Notes under the pieces: model-generated
Databases searched by the model: none
What the model saw: the letters and a program-made list of their open reading frames with translations, nothing else
Told to the model about the DNA's origin: nothing
Made by a program: the position numbers and the translations under genes
Part shown: one piece after another, positions 23,929 to 35,029 of the stretch
Layout: every line of letters begins with the position of its first letter
Position numbering within the stretch: position 1 is the stretch's first letter
Assembly: GCA_022410635.1 (NCBI GenBank)
Contig: JAJVDF010000191.1
Coordinates: 981,408-1,045,407 of the forward strand
DNA: 64,000 bases
From: Tretioscincus oriximinensis
Taxonomy: Eukaryota > Chordata > Lepidosauria > Squamata > Gymnophthalmidae
Reading direction: 5' to 3'

Positions 23929-25221
23929 TCATATTTCCGATTCCCTTCTGTAGGACCTTTGATCCAAAGCTACGGTGGCCTGCAGGCGGTCAAACTCAGG
24001 CTGATTGTCTGACCTTGGGTCGTCCAAACCTCTACTGTCATCTTCGTCCTCGTCCTCCTCATCCCGGCTCATGAACGCAAGCTCGTTTTCGTAACAGAAG
24101 GAGTTGTTGCTTGGAAGAAGGAATTTGTTTTCCATGAGATCCTTGGCACTACAGCAGGGGGTGGATGGGACCTCATAGGTCTTGTGGAAGTGCGAGTAGT
24201 CAACTTTGTACTGGTTTTTCTCCTCAAACAAAACAGGCTCGAAGCGGTGTCCCCAGAGGATCTCACTGGACAGGTATGAGCTCCGGGCCTGCGTCGTCAT
24301 GGCCGTGGCCTCCACCATTCCTTCGAGAATCACTACAATCTCAAAATCGTCTGTTTCTAAATCCTGCCGGCTGATCCCATACAGTGGGCTCTCTTCGTTG
24401 ATCTCGTGAAGGATTGTGAGGGGAGAGACCAAAAAAATGCGATCCAACCCTTTGTCAAACCCAACGTCGATGTCTATTTGGTCGAGTGGGATGTATTCCC
24501 CTTCTTCGGTGATCCTGGATTTGATGAGTTGAGCCCTGACGTGAGCTTCAACTATGTGGCTTTTTCTCAGGTTGCCCACTCTCCACATGAGGGAAAGTTT
24601 ACCGTCCCTCATAGCTACCACAGCATGGTGGCTGAAAAGTAAAGTTTCAGCTCTCTTCTTGGGCCTAGCCATCTTTGCCATGATGGCACCAATCATAAAC
24701 GAGTCTATTATACACCCTATAATGGACTGGAGCACCACCATGAAGACCGCTAGTGGACACTCCTCTGTCACACAGCGGAAACCATAGCCAATGGTAGTTT
24801 GCGTCTCAATGGAGAACAAGAAAGCAGCCACGAAGCCATTCACTTGAAGGAGGCAAGGTGTGAAGGTTTCATCCTTTGTTGGTTTCTCTATATCTCCATG
24901 GACAAGTGCTATGAGCCAAAATATAATACCAAACAACAACCAGGAAACCAAGAAGGCAAGAGAGAAGAGCAACAACATGTATCTCCAGCGAATGTCCACG
25001 CAAGTGGTAAACATGTCTGCAATATATCTCTGTGGCTTGTCATCCATATTGGTGAACTCAACATTACATTGTCCATTCTTCTTCACAAACCGGTTCCGGC
25101 ATTTCCTCCTCGTATGGATTTTACCGTTCCCGAAGCCGTTGATTCCGGGCATGGTGGTTAAGGTCAACCCGTCTTCCTCGGAAGATACAATGCTGTAAGG
25201 GTTGACTTTGCCTGTGCTCAT
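23929..25221 (-). CDS. KCNJ12: Inward-rectifier potassium channel Kir2.2, complete coding exon
   Basis: This is a complete 430-residue Kir2 channel subunit; four subunits form a plasma-membrane K+ channel that sets resting potential in muscle and neurons. Seen: membrane helices at about 83-107 and 158-182, the pore filter TIGYGFR at 143-149, and pore-flanking cysteines C123 and C155. The rectification acidic residues are D173 in the second helix and E225 and E300 in the cytoplasmic pore. A basic PIP2-contact stretch (K183, R186, K188, K189) follows the second helix. The ER-export motif FCYENE is at 375-380, and the PDZ ligand SEI ends the protein. Residues such as [17 protein letters not shown] and [12 protein letters not shown] match remembered Kir2.2 rather than Kir2.1. 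The ATG at 25219-25221 is chosen because it aligns with the family start; the in-frame codon at 25239 is GTG. A run of acidic residues at about 387-395 varies in the family. There are no breaks or ambiguous bases. Confidence 0.97.
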   Translation of the reverse strand: MSTGKVNPYSIVSSEEDGLTLTTMPGINGFGNGKIHTRRKCRNRFVKKNGQCNVEFTNMDDKPQRYIADMFTTCVDIRWRYMLLLFSLAFLVSWLLFGIIFWLIALVHGDIEKPTKDETFTPCLLQVNGFVAAFLFSIETQTTIGYGFRCVTEECPLAVFMVVLQSIIGCIIDSFMIGAIMAKMARPKKRAETLLFSHHAVVAMRDGKLSLMWRVGNLRKSHIVEAHVRAQLIKSRITEEGEYIPLDQIDIDVGFDKGLDRIFLVSPLTILHEINEESPLYGISRQDLETDDFEIVVILEGMVEATAMTTQARSSYLSSEILWGHRFEPVLFEEKNQYKVDYSHFHKTYEVPSTPCCSAKDLMENKFLLPSNNSFCYENELAFMSRDEEDEDEDDSRGLDDPRSDNQPEFDRLQATVALDQRSYRRESEI

Positions 25222-25361
25222 CCCTGAGTTGAGCAGCACCGGGGAGGGAGGATCTCTTGGAGCTTCTAGGCACTTGCCTCCCTTCCAAATATTGCTGCTG
25301 TGGAAATGGCAATGGATTCCCCGTTTCAGAAGAACCTCAGTCAGAGAGATCCAGGAAGAGT
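25222..25361 (-). other. KCNJ12: KCNJ12 5' UTR part of the terminal exon, with splice acceptor
   Basis: Reading the minus strand, a pyrimidine-rich run ending TTTTCTCATTGCAG is followed by ACTCTTCC, so the exon should begin at 25361. This leaves about 140 bases of 5' UTR before the ATG. It fits the known KCNJ12 structure of non-coding first exons spliced to one coding exon. The acceptor is seen in sequence; that it is used is inference. Confidence 0.7.
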
Positions 25362-25639
25362 CTGCAATGAGAAAAGAAATGGGTTTTTTTCCCTCTCCGA
25401 AACCTTTTATTCAACAGAATTTATATATATACCCTGTTCCGTGTGTAGAATGTGCCAGCTGTCCTCCCCGCAACCAAGGCATACTGATGCTACTGCTTCT
25501 GCCCCCCGTCTTGCCTACCCCCATCTGCTTTGTCACCAGTTTTCCACTCTGTCTTCTCCTGCCTCCTTGCCCCTGCTGCCACCACCGCTGTGTGTGTTTT
25601 GGAGCGCAATCTTCCACTGCAGCATTCACTCTGATGTGC

Positions 25640-25830
25640 CACCGCCATTTTAAACATGGCTCCTCCAGCAGGTGATCAACCAGAGGTGTCTTGTGGCAGA
25701 AGACAGAGCCTTCTCTGTGGCAACCCCTTAGCTTTGAAATAGCCTTCCAGTGGAAGTGCGCCAAGATCCATGTCAGGGCTTGGAACTTTGGTAGCCTTCA
25801 GAGACCAGAGAATATCCCCTGTTCAGTACT
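25640..25830 (+). mobile_element. L2-like LINE fragment
   Basis: GACAGAGCCTTCTCTGTGGCAACCCC...GAAATAGCCTTCCAGTGGAAG is the same L2-like coding segment seen at 18184-18425. It lies in the presumed 5' intron of KCNJ12. Confidence 0.6.
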
Positions 25831-25844
25831 GGGATCAATATAGG

Positions 25845-26355
25845 AGAGAAAGGAAGGAAAGGAAGAACAAAGAAAGGAGTGGATGAAAAATGGAAGCGAA
25901 GGAAGAAAGATGAAGAAGGAAAAATAAAGAAGGAAAATGGAAAGAAAGAAGAAGAAGAACTGGGTTCTTATAACCTGCTTTTCTCACNTTTCAAAGGTAT
26001 TGAAAGTGGCTTACAAGGGTGTTTTACCCGAAGGTTGACATTCTTTTTNCCCCACCAGGCTGTGGTGGTTCCTATTTATCTACTTATAGTCATTTGCAAT
26101 TTCTTGCAATTCTTGCTTTCGAATAGCTGGGTTGGCTAGAGCTACAGGCTAGGAGAAGGTGCCCAACCCTCCCCACATCTGACACAGGGCTTTGAAACCC
26201 CATCTCCCAGGAGAGAGACCGTCTCCTTAGCGACTGAGCCGTTCGCTTTGGAATGACCCAAAGAAGCAGCAAGTCAAAGGGGATGGGAGGGGGCAAGGGG
26301 GAGGAGGAGCTAGAGCCCATTGCACTACCATAATACAACGGGCTTATTCCACTAG
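25845..26355 (+). repeat. Composite repeat (polypurine tract plus head) split by a type B SINE
   Basis: A GA-rich tract at 25845-25960 and the head GAGCTAGAGCCCATTGC...TTCCACTAGTGAAT at 26308-26350 flank a type B SINE. The order is the mirror image of 1825-2083. Confidence 0.6.
25939..26250 (-). mobile_element. Type B SINE
   Basis: GAAGAAGAAGAACTGGG, CTTTCGAATAGCTGGGTTGG and CGACTGAGCCGTTCG give tail, body and tRNA-like head. Two ambiguous bases are present. Confidence 0.9.
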
Positions 26356-26460
26356 TGAATATATATTTTACATATATTTTAGTTTTTGTTCGATCTCATT
26401 GCTGCCTTGGGACCTGAAGGTGAAGGGGCAATGCAAGAGTTATAAATAAATAAAATGAGG
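26356..26460 (+). mobile_element. L2-like 3' tail
   Basis: TTGGGACCTGAAGGTGAAGG...GCAAGAGTTATAAATAAAT is an L2-like 3' terminus ending in an A-rich tail. The following 26461-27034 is mostly unassigned apart from a GTCTCTAAGGTGCCACGAGAC motif near 26985. Confidence 0.55.
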
Positions 26461-27034
26461 AATGTTTTTTCTACACTCTTCTTCCCCTCCTCTCCAGTCC
26501 CAAGAGTGGCAGAAAATTCTGCTTTGTACAAAATGTTTTGTTGCTGATCAATAAGGCCTCCTAACAGTCCTCATGTGATCCTATCTTCAGCTGTGCCACT
26601 ATATAAAGCTCAGAGCCACGTCCAGTGCAGCCCAGGTGCCAAGGAAACATGCCAGCTGTGCATGCCAGTTGCTCAAAGACCCAGTTTACAAAAGACTGGA
26701 ACAGGTTCGAAAGAGAGTTACCAAGACGGTGAGGGATCTGCAAATGATAACCTGTGAGATCAAAGGGTCTAAAGAGGTTTAGGCCACATCCCCACACACG
26801 ATTTCTACCGAGTTGGTAGCAACATCACCTTGAATCTGCCCCACAAGGATTTCATTTATAAATAAATAATAAATGAATAAAGTGAGAACTAGTAAAGGGG
26901 TGGGTTTACTTATATTTAAAGAATTTCTATCAAGAGGGTCTTGTCGTATCTTAGAAACTAACCTACTTTTTTCTCATTAGTCTCTAAGGTGCCACGAGAC
27001 CCACCTTTGTTAGACATTTTTATTTTTGAAGACA

Positions 27035-27302
27035 GAAGTAGAACTGGATTTTTATACCCTGCTTTACTCACCCAAAGAAACGCAAAGCAGCTTACAAGCT
27101 ATTTTTTCACCTGAAAGCTTACATCCTAACTTCCCCATCACACTGTGAGGGGTACCTATTCATCTACTTGCAGTGGCTTGCTTTCGAACAGGCAGGTAGG
27201 CTGAGGCTAAGGCACTCACCCCTCTCCATGGCAGGCACATGGGCCTTGAACGCTGGTCTTCCTGTTGAAAGGCCTTTGCTCTTAACCTCTGCACCACCGT
27301 AC
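27035..27302 (-). mobile_element. Type B SINE, older subtype
   Basis: GAACTGGATTTTTATACCC, CAGCTTACAAGCTATTTTTTC and the head GTTGAAAGGCC...AACCTCTGCACCACC resemble type B but with a different tRNA head. Confidence 0.72.
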
Positions 27303-27719
27303 CTCTCACATCCACACAGACAATTCTGCTGGCTGAATAACCTCTTGGCTCTTGCAGTGATTATTGTGGAGCTAGAAGTGATATGTACAGCGTGCGTGCC
27401 ATGCAGAACGTAGGGGAGGAATGAGCAGAAATTTCCGTGATGACGCTGGTGTCACCACCGTGAAATGATCAGATTGATGACATGCCTGAAAGTTTTGAAA
27501 TATAGATAAGCAGCTGCCGTTTTGTACCTGGCACTGCGGATTGTCAATAAGAGTCGATTCCTATAATCTCTGCCAGGCCCCGAGGGAAGAAGTATAACAA
27601 CCATATCCATGTGCTCACATGGAAGGGCTGGATGTTGGGAGGCCAGCCTGGCTGTGGGTCAATATTTGGTATGCTGCAGAAACACAAGGGGGCTCGTAAC
27701 ACTTTGGAGACTAACAAGA

Positions 27720-27815
27720 ATGTAAGAACATAAGAGGAGCCCTGCTGAATGGGGGAAGAGCCCATCCAGTCCAGGATTCTGTCTCACATAGAGGCCCACC
27801 AAGTGCACCTGGGGG
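27720..27815 (-). mobile_element. CR1 LINE 3' terminus
   Basis: TGTAAGAACATAAGAGGAGCC...GTCTCACATAGAGGCCCACC is a short reversed CR1 end. Confidence 0.8.
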
Positions 27816-27982
27816 GCAGTCAAGCAAAGTTAATTTATTATTTTCTATTTATACATCACCTGTATATTGCAGCCTCTTGACATTTTGAAAAAACCTATCC
27901 CCATCCCTTCTTCCTTCCCCCAAGGGTAACATAATCAAATCCTTTCATAGACACACCACTGCAAAAATATGACGTCCAGAAA

Positions 27983-28231
27983 ATTGGTGTGGTGGTTAGA
28001 ATGTGGGACTCCTATCTGGTAGTCTCCCAGTTCGATTCCCCACTTCTCCATGAAGCCAGCTGGGTGACCTTGGGCCAATCACAGTTCTTTGAACTCTCTC
28101 AGTCCCACCTACTCCACAGGGTGTCTGTTGTGGAGAAAGCAACAAAAGCTATGTGCGCCGCATTATGGTTGGCTGCCCTGAGACCTTCGGGTATAAGGGC
28201 AGGATATAAATACAAATAAATAAATAAATAA
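27983..28231 (+). mobile_element. Type A SINE, well preserved
   Basis: TTGGTGTGGTGGTTAGAATG (A-box), AGTTCGATTCCCC (B-box), the core, and the tail ending AAATAAATAAATAAAT are all present. Confidence 0.92.
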
Positions 28232-28239
28232 ATTTGTTT

Positions 28240-28690
28240 TTTAAGTATATTATTTACTGTCCACCATTTTGCTTCACAAATTCTAATATTTTCTATATTA
28301 TTTGTGTAATTAATACGACTACTTGCTATTTGAACTTCTGGCATATTACGATCTGGTTATATCATTTATTGATCATCCAGTTAAGTCTTATCGTTCCAGA
28401 CTCCCACCCAAACTGTTTGTTCACGTGCAATCAGTTAATCCGTTATATCTTTTTGTTCTACTGATTGAAGATTATTCAGGTCTGCACACACCATAACCAT
28501 TTTGTCAATTATAACCATTTGTTTATTCAGCATATTATTTATTTCCTCTGGTACGTTCTCCCAATATTCCTGTACCATTTCACATTCCCACACCGTATGA
28601 TAATATAACCCTCTTTGCTGGCATCTGTGCCAACATAAGCCATTTATATTTAAGAAGAGCACCTGGGCAAGTCTCAAGCAGAAAAAGGCA
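28240..28690 (-). mobile_element. L1 LINE ORF2 C-terminus and 3' end
   Basis: The minus-strand frame 28435-28677 reads LCWHRCQQRGLYYHTVWEC, the cysteine/histidine-rich pattern at the L1 ORF2 C-terminus. Downstream (lower coordinates) is AT-rich 3' sequence. Confidence 0.7.
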
Positions 28691-28696
28691 AAACCC

Positions 28697-28835
28697 TAGA
28701 ATCATAGAGTTGGAAGGGACTTCCAGGGTCATTGGATCACCTGTTCTTGATTCCTGGCAAATGGTATATTAGGACTCCTGCCTGTTGTTCCATCCTAATA
28801 GGCATTGACACACCTGCCTTCCCTGATTTTTCCCT
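28697..28835 (-). mobile_element. CR1 fragments
   Basis: AGAATCATAGAGTTGGAAGGG is a CR1 3' terminus. It is followed by a second CR1 piece CTGGCAAATGGTATATTAGG...GTTGTTCCATCC. Confidence 0.7.
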
Positions 28836-28838
28836 AAC

Positions 28839-29093
28839 ATTGGTGTAGTGGTTAGAGTGTGGGACTCTTATCTGGTAGTCTCCCGGTTTGATTCCCCACT
28901 CCTCCATAAAGCCAGCTGGGTGACCTTGGGCCAATCACAGTTTTTTTGAGCTCTCTCAGCCCCACCTACTCCACAGGGTGTCTGTTGTGGAGAAAGCAAC
29001 AAAAGCCATGTGCGCCACCCTATGGTAGTCAGCCTTGAGACCTTCGGGTATAGGGTGGGATATAAATACAAATAAATAAATAAATAAATAACA
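28839..29093 (+). mobile_element. Type A SINE, well preserved
   Basis: TTGGTGTAGTGGTTAGAGTG, GGTTTGATTCCCC and the terminal (AAAT)n are intact. It is the closest relative here of the 27983 copy. A CR1 scrap (TTGCTTTTTTTCCACTGCTG) borders its tail. Confidence 0.92.
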
Positions 29094-29129
29094 TTGAATT
29101 TGCTTTTTTTCCACTGCTGCTGCACACTG

Positions 29130-29825
29130 GGTGGATGCTTTCATTAAACACACTAGCACAATCACATGGAGCAAATTCCCCTTAATCAAACTATTACAGC
29201 ATAAGAAAAGCAACAGGAGTGTGACACACCTGGGAGACCTTTTTAGCTCCCCTTATCCCTCACCCAACCACATCCACAGACTCCGTTTTCTGCAATAGGA
29301 GACTTCTCATGCTCCGACAAGAAAAAACAGAGGGCGCAAGGAAGCCTTAATTGGATTTCTAGCTTCTCTCAAGCAGGCCTTGTTTGTAATCTCTTTAAAG
29401 AAAGCTCCTCAACCATTTCCTTTCATCTGCTGTCCATCAGGACGGAGCTGAAATTAAAGGCTGTTTTAAAAGCCCTATTGAAAGGCTTGGCTTGAAACTG
29501 GGACAGGTTATGCATAGTTTCACTGGATTATGGCAGCAGGATTCTAGGGGTAAGGTTACCCCCCACCCCCCCAATGCCAGCACACACCAAAAATCAGGGC
29601 AACATTCCATCATATCTCCCACACACCAGCCTGTTATAGAAGTAGAATCTCCTTCCTACCATGAACACATCAGGACTGCTCCTGGCCTTGCCAATGAGAA
29701 AACTGGGAACGTCATGAGTGGCCTTCAGCTCACCCTAGAGCCCAAGAATATTGTGGCAGGATTTCCAAACGGCCTATTTCTGATCCCAAATAAGAAATGT
29801 GGCCAAATATTATCAGCGTGTGAGG
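29130..29825. other. No gene seen
   Basis: This is unique sequence. One plus-strand open frame of 113 codons (from 29492) lacks any recognisable domain and is left uncalled. Confidence 0.5.
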
Positions 29826-30030
29826 AGGCATAGTGGTACAAAGGTTAAGAGTCCTGGTGTTAAGATACTGAATTTGAAGCTCTGTGTAATGGGTGCTGCG
29901 GAGAGGGATGTAACCTAGCTATTTGAAAGCAAGAAATTGTGATTAGATAAATGGGGACCATCGCAGCATGGTGGGGAAGGCAAAAAATAAGAGGGGTATA
30001 AAAACTTCTTCCTCCTCTTCTTCTTCCTCC
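29826..30030 (+). mobile_element. Type B SINE, older subtype
   Basis: GGCATAGTGGTACAAAGGTTAAG head, GCTATTTGAAAGCAAGAAATTG body and GAGGGGTATAAAAAC tail, then TTC/TCC repeats to 30045. Confidence 0.7.
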
Positions 30031-30184
30031 TCCTCCTGGGAATATTCCATTATCTGTACTGTTTCTTGTATTACATTATCTGGAACTGTGAGCCTGTGAT
30101 GATGTTGATGATGATGATGATGAATCTTGTTGCATCAAGATTCGTGGGAGTTTCAGAATTAGGAAGTGCATGGAGGCATGGCTG

Positions 30185-30775
30185 GGAGTAAGGGGGAAAG
30201 GGCTAGAGCTTGTTGCATTACCATAACACAATGCGCTAATTCCACAAGTAGTAGATGGCTCAGAGCAAGGGNNNNNNNNNNNNNNNNNNNNNNNNNNNNN
30301 NNNNNNNNNNNNNNNNNNNNNNNNNNNNNNNNNNNNNNNNNNNNNNNNNNNNNNNNNNNNNNNNNNNNNNNNNNNNNNNNNNNNNNNNNNNNNNNNNNNN
30401 NNNNNNNNNNNNNNNNNNNNNNNNNNNNNNNNNNNNNNNNNNNNNNNNNNNNNNNNNNNNNNNNNNNNNNNNNNNNNNNNNNNNNNNNNNNNNNNNNNNN
30501 NNNNNNNNNNNNNNNNNNNNNNNNNNNNNNNNNNNNNNNNNNNNNNNNNNNNNNNNNNNNNNNNNNNNNNNAAGGGGGAGGGGCTAGAGCTTGTTGCATT
30601 ACCATAACAGAATGTGCTAATTCCACTAGTAGTAGATGGCTGAGAGCAAGGGGGGAGGGGCTAGAGCTTGTTGCATTACCATAACACAATGTGCTAATTC
30701 CACTAGTAGTAGATGGCTGAGAGCAAGGGGGAGGGGCTAGAGCTTGTTGCATTACCATAACGCTAGTTCCACTAG
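30185..30775 (+). repeat. 76-bp minisatellite with a 300-base assembly gap
   Basis: Units of 76-77 bases begin at 30572, 30648 and 30725, each running GGGGCTAGAGCTTGTTGC...CACTAGTAGTAGATGGCT. A partial unit lies at 30190-30271, before the N run at 30272-30571. The unit is the composite-repeat head seen elsewhere as a single copy. The open frames across it are artefacts. Confidence 0.92.
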
Positions 30776-32050
30776 TAATACTATAAAAAGAAATAATGAT
30801 AAAAATATCACAAGCTGGATGCAGTCTTGGGCTGCTTCCCTATGAGGTATTTCTACCACTATGGTAGTTACATCATGAAGAATCCACCTCACATGCACTG
30901 TTCACTCACAATGCACTTGCTATAAATCTCTATTGCCCAAGATTTTACAGCTAGTACTTTTATCCCCGTTAAAAAGCTGCCCTACAGCGGGCACTAGCAG
31001 AAGTAAGTAGGAGTAGCAAGAATTCCAGTAAGATTTATGGCAAACATATTATTTTTGTTTACTTCCTGGAGCTCAGATGTATTGGGAAGGAGGAGGAGCC
31101 AATCAAGAGTCTTCACACATAACGTACTGAGAAGTTCCTGGATGTGCAATGTGACGAGAACACAGTTCTCTGCAGCTTCTCGCTGCAGTAACACAGACGT
31201 TACACAATTACGTGATGCAAAGTTTGGTTCACATTCAAAAATTCAATCAGTACTTGTTTGTGGATGTCTAGGTAGAGCTGGCCATACAATGGTTTGCACA
31301 GCCAGAAATTTGATCGAGCTGAACCAGTATACGACTTGCAAACATGAACAATTTTGACGGAACACATTGTGTCTTGAATGTTCTTACCATTGAAAAGACC
31401 TTTTGATCTTTTCAAACAAGTTCGTAACCAAATGTGGAAAACTATTGGAATAATTAAATGGTTTACCATCAAACTGAACAAAAAGCTGCCCAATTGTACA
31501 ACAAGCAAAACACACAATTTTCATTCATGTATATTTTTATTCCACCCAACTTTATTTCATAGACAAGGGAGCAAGCAGTTGTAATATTTATCTGGAAAAG
31601 TGGGAAAACATGCGGAGGTTAAATTAATAGCATGTGCACAAATAATGCAAATAATATAGTTAAGGTTAGAATGTGTAAACAAAAATGATAGGTAGTAAAA
31701 TACATATTTAGAAAATAAACTTAGAAGTGAAAATGAAAAACTAAATTTTCAATGTAATATTTTGAAAATTATGTGTATATATAAGGTAATAAGTTACCCC
31801 TCGGGGATCAGAGAAGGATGGGATTTTTTTAAAAAAAATCAATGACAAAATATCGAATTAAGTAATAAAAAATTGAAAAAGAACAAATAATGTTTTCTTG
31901 ACACGCACACACACACAAAAGCGGTTTTGTTTAGTTTAATAGGATGTTATACTTTTAAAAAAAAATTTATAAGATGATGTATAGGTAATATCTTACTGCA
32001 GATAGGTTTTCCAAAACATCTCATGAGGGTGTCAAACAGACGCTGGAAAT
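30776..32050. other. AT-rich unassigned region
   Basis: About 1.3 kb without a recognised element. Segment 31030-31340 is less AT-rich and has modest overlapping frames on both strands, none with a recognisable domain. Segment 31600-32000 is strongly AT-rich. Confidence 0.45.
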
Positions 32051-32286
32051 GGAAAAATTAAGAGTCGGTATTTACACCCCACTTTTCTCAACCTGAAGGG
32101 AATCAAAATGGCTTCCATAACTTTCTTTTCTTCTCTTTGCAACAGATACCTGTGAAGTAGGTGGGACTGAGAGAGCTCTGAAGAACTGTGACTAGCCCAG
32201 GGTCACCCAGCTGGCTTTTATGGAGGAGGGCAGAATTGAACTGGGAGACTTCCAAGTAAGAGTCTGACATTCTAACCATAACATCC
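32051..32286 (-). mobile_element. Type A SINE with Sauria-type 3' end
   Basis: CACTTTTCTCAACCTGAAGGG (BovB-like tail), GCAACAGATACCTGTGAAG, GGGTCACCCAGCTGGC and GTCTGACATTCTAACCATA (head) are in order. It ends where the next hAT-like element begins. Confidence 0.82.
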
Positions 32287-32395
32287 TAGGCTGACCAGAT
32301 GACCCCTTTTTTGGGGGGGTGAAAACCCGTTTTGGGGGTGCCTCCCAGTTTTTTCTGAGGAAATCTTTTTCAAAAAGTTTTTTTTGAAAATCTTT
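32287..32395 (+). mobile_element. TAGRCTGACC family, one-ended remnant
   Basis: TAGGCTGACCAGATGACCCC, TTTTGGGGGTGCCTCCCAG and TTTTTTCTGAGGAAATC are present. The opposite arm is missing. Confidence 0.7.
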
Positions 32396-33386
32396 TTGTC
32401 ATATGTGGTAGACTTGTGATAAGACAACAAAATAATGGTCAGAGATCCATAAGCTAGTGTCTAGAATCTGTAAGATGGCACTTCCATGGAAACCAGATTT
32501 TTATTTACTGAGTTTGAGTGACAAAATTTTGGACAATATTAATGTGATATGACATACAATTATATATGCTCAAAGATGAAAAGATGAACAAACTCCCATG
32601 ACAGGGGGCTGGCTTATTAATGGACACACTAACTCTTTGGATAAAGGATAAACAAACTGGAAGCTTTTTACAAGCAATAGAAGGTGGACTTCTAATCGCA
32701 GCCCTTGAAGACCAAAGCACTATCAATGTGGCAAGATTAATAGAGCAATGTATGGAGAGATAAAATGATATATGTGGGTCATATGTGTAAAAGAGATGGA
32801 GCTGAAGGAGAAGCCAATGAATTAGATGTAGAGAGAGAGAAAAAAACTGATTGTATCTGAAAATAATTTAGTTTTATGTATATTTTTTCTTTTCTGAAAA
32901 CCAGTCAAAATTTGTAGGATGAAGGAGTGAGCAGCAATGATTAGGGAAGTACGTAGAGAGATCTATAGAATTACTGAACTCCACCAACTCCCACTTCTTT
33001 ATCTGATGAGTTTATTACTTAGAAGGGAGGGGTGGAATTATGTAACTCTTGTGGTTGTTCCTTCCTGCCTCCCCAGCGGAATCATCAGCCGTTCAATTAA
33101 TCTGTCCTAATTCACTGCCTCTGGGGATCTTCCACAGAAAACACCAGGCAACATGCATTTCGATCAGCTTTAAACTGGTCCCCGTTTAGGAGCTGGGAGA
33201 AAATCATGATCAACGGTAAATCAACAAAGGCACCCCCCCCCCATCCCCTTTTTAAAGATAACAGGTTATGAGACACGAGATGAATCTTCATGGACATGTT
33301 CAAAATGCTGGTGCAATCACTCAACATGTTTTGTGGGATTTTCCCTGGGATTCTTTAGAATTCCATTTACTGTTTTTCTAGTGTAA
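32396..33386. other. No gene seen
   Basis: AT-rich, mostly unique sequence; no exon or RNA is supported. Confidence 0.45.
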
Positions 33387-33570
33387 TTAGCCTGTTGCAT
33401 TACAGTAATGAAATGGGCTCTAGCTCTACAATCTATACCTCCACCAACTCACTCCCTCCATTGCCTTCTCCCATCTCCCTTTCATTTGTCACTTTTCTTC
33501 CTTCCTTCCATTTTCCTTTCCTTCCTTCTTTCTTCCCTTCCTTCTTCCTTGCTTATCTTCCTCCCTTCGT
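33387..33570 (-). repeat. Composite dispersed repeat
   Basis: TAGCCTGTTGCATTACAGTAATG...GGGCTCTAGCTC is followed by about 130 bases of CT-rich sequence. Order and orientation match 1825-2083. Confidence 0.62.
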
Positions 33571-33687
33571 CTCTGGAGGCTGCTAAACTTCCGAGCCCTG
33601 TCATTGGTTGTTACATCTCGAAATGNTGGACTGCATCATATTTTTTTAATTATATGTACAGATATGGGGCTGTTCCCTCTGAGCCTT

Positions 33688-33950
33688 ATTTTATTTATTT
33701 ATTTTATTTATTTGCACTTATATCCCGCCCTATACCCGAAGGTCTCAGGGTGGCCAACCATAGGGCGGCACACATATCTTTTGATGCTTTCTCCACAACA
33801 GACACTCTGTGGAGTAGGTGGGGCTGAGAGAGTTCAAAGAACTGTGACTGGCCAAGGTCACCCAGCTGGCTTTCGCGGAGTAGCGGGGAATCGAACCGGG
33901 AGACTACCTGGTATGAGTCCCACACTCAACCACTACACCAAATTGGCTCT
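33688..33950 (-). mobile_element. Type A SINE
   Basis: TTATTTATTTGCACTTATATCCCGCCC (tail), CACAACAGACACTCTG, GGAATCGAACCGGGAG (B-box) and CACTACACCAAATTGGC (A-box side) are all present. Confidence 0.92.
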
Positions 33951-34155
33951 GAAGATTGGTCATCCATATGCCAGTGTAGATTGTGTCAATCCCCCTTGTA
34001 TTCTGAGATATAGCCCCAAATAAAGCTCAGTGGGAACAAGGTCTCAGGGAACACTGTAGCGTGTTGATGATGGATAGTAGGTTTTCAGGACACATCTAAA
34101 AATATAAGAGGACCCCTTCTGGATCATGTAGAGGCTCACCAGACATCCTATACTG

Positions 34156-34312
34156 CAGAGATGTCAAACTGGTGGCCCTCCAGATGTTCCTGAACCACAA
34201 CTCCCAATGTTCAATTTGGTTTAGCAGAGTGGAGTACAGTGCTGGGAGTGGAATGGAATGTTGGGAGTTGTGGTTCAGGAACATCTGGAGGGCCACCAGT
34301 TTGACATCTCTG
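34156..34312 (+). mobile_element. Palindromic hAT element with perfect target duplication
   Basis: CAGAGATGTCAAACTGGTGG and its inverted copy at the right end form arms of about 50 bases. Both flanks are CTATACTG (34148-34155 and 34313-34320), an exact 8-bp duplication. It inserted into an older CR1 3' end. Confidence 0.93.
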
Positions 34313-34479
34313 CTATACTGTATAACCTTTGGAGCCTGGTAAAAACAGGCTTTGGACTCCTTGCTCCCCTCTGCATTTGTCTTTCAAGGGAGGATGGGCG
34401 GGAGGGAGGAAGTGTATGGTTCTTTTACACATTTGACTAAATAAATTCCTAAATAAATATAAATAACATAGTCTAAAAT

Positions 34480-35020
34480 CAGAGGGTCCCAGTATTTACC
34501 TCTGGTCATCTCAAGCTGAAGACAAAGGCAAAATCTTCTCTTTCTTTTATCTCCCTGCAAATGACCCTACTGGTCTTACCAAACAAGAGGTGTACCTAGA
34601 CGACCATTCTAGCAGCTAATGATACACCGGCTACCATGAATTTGTTTAAACTTATTAAATATTACAGTCTAGTCTAGGATCTCGTCTCACACATCACAGT
34701 TGCTTTGAGGCATCTCAAGCAGGAGATGAAGACAAAACTTTCATCTGCTCTTAATTTCCTGCAAATGACCTTTAGAGACATCCTGTCTTTTCTCCAACTT
34801 GAAGCAATGTTCAGACATCCATTCCTGTGGCCGTTGATGCAGGAATCTGTGAATTTGTCTAGAAGAACAAAAGAGAACCTATGCTATATAATTCAGTATC
34901 CTGTCTACTACAACAGTCCACCAATTACTTCTCAGCATCTCAAAATGGAGGCAAAGACAATTTTTTCACCTGGTATTGACTCCCTGCCAATACTCATAAG
35001 AGTAAGAATAACATTTATTT
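34480..35020 (-). mobile_element. Several degraded CR1 3' ends
   Basis: Repeated CATCTCAAGC...GACAAAGGC, CCTGCAAATGACC and AGGAATCTGTGAATTTGTCTAG motifs show at least three overlapping reversed CR1 3' UTR pieces. Confidence 0.6.
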
Positions 35021-35029
35021 TCAACATTA

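Noticed and set aside
24165..25198. Plus-strand and alternate-frame ORFs over the KCNJ12 exon
   Set aside because: They are shadows of the real coding frame with no domain resemblance.
23929..25221. Assignment as KCNJ2 (Kir2.1)
   Set aside because: Kir2.1 is a close paralogue, but the diagnostic stretches ([48 protein letters not shown]) fit Kir2.2 better.
25222..25239. N-terminal extension of Kir2.2 starting at 25239
   Set aside because: The first codon there is GTG, not ATG. The ATG at 25219-25221 matches the family start position.
29492..29833. 113-codon plus-strand ORF as a hypothetical gene
   Set aside because: No domain, splice context or neighbouring exon supports it, and its end overlaps a SINE.
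30159..30758. A 199-codon minus-strand ORF
   Set aside because: Most of its codons are Ns from an assembly gap and the rest is a 76-bp minisatellite.
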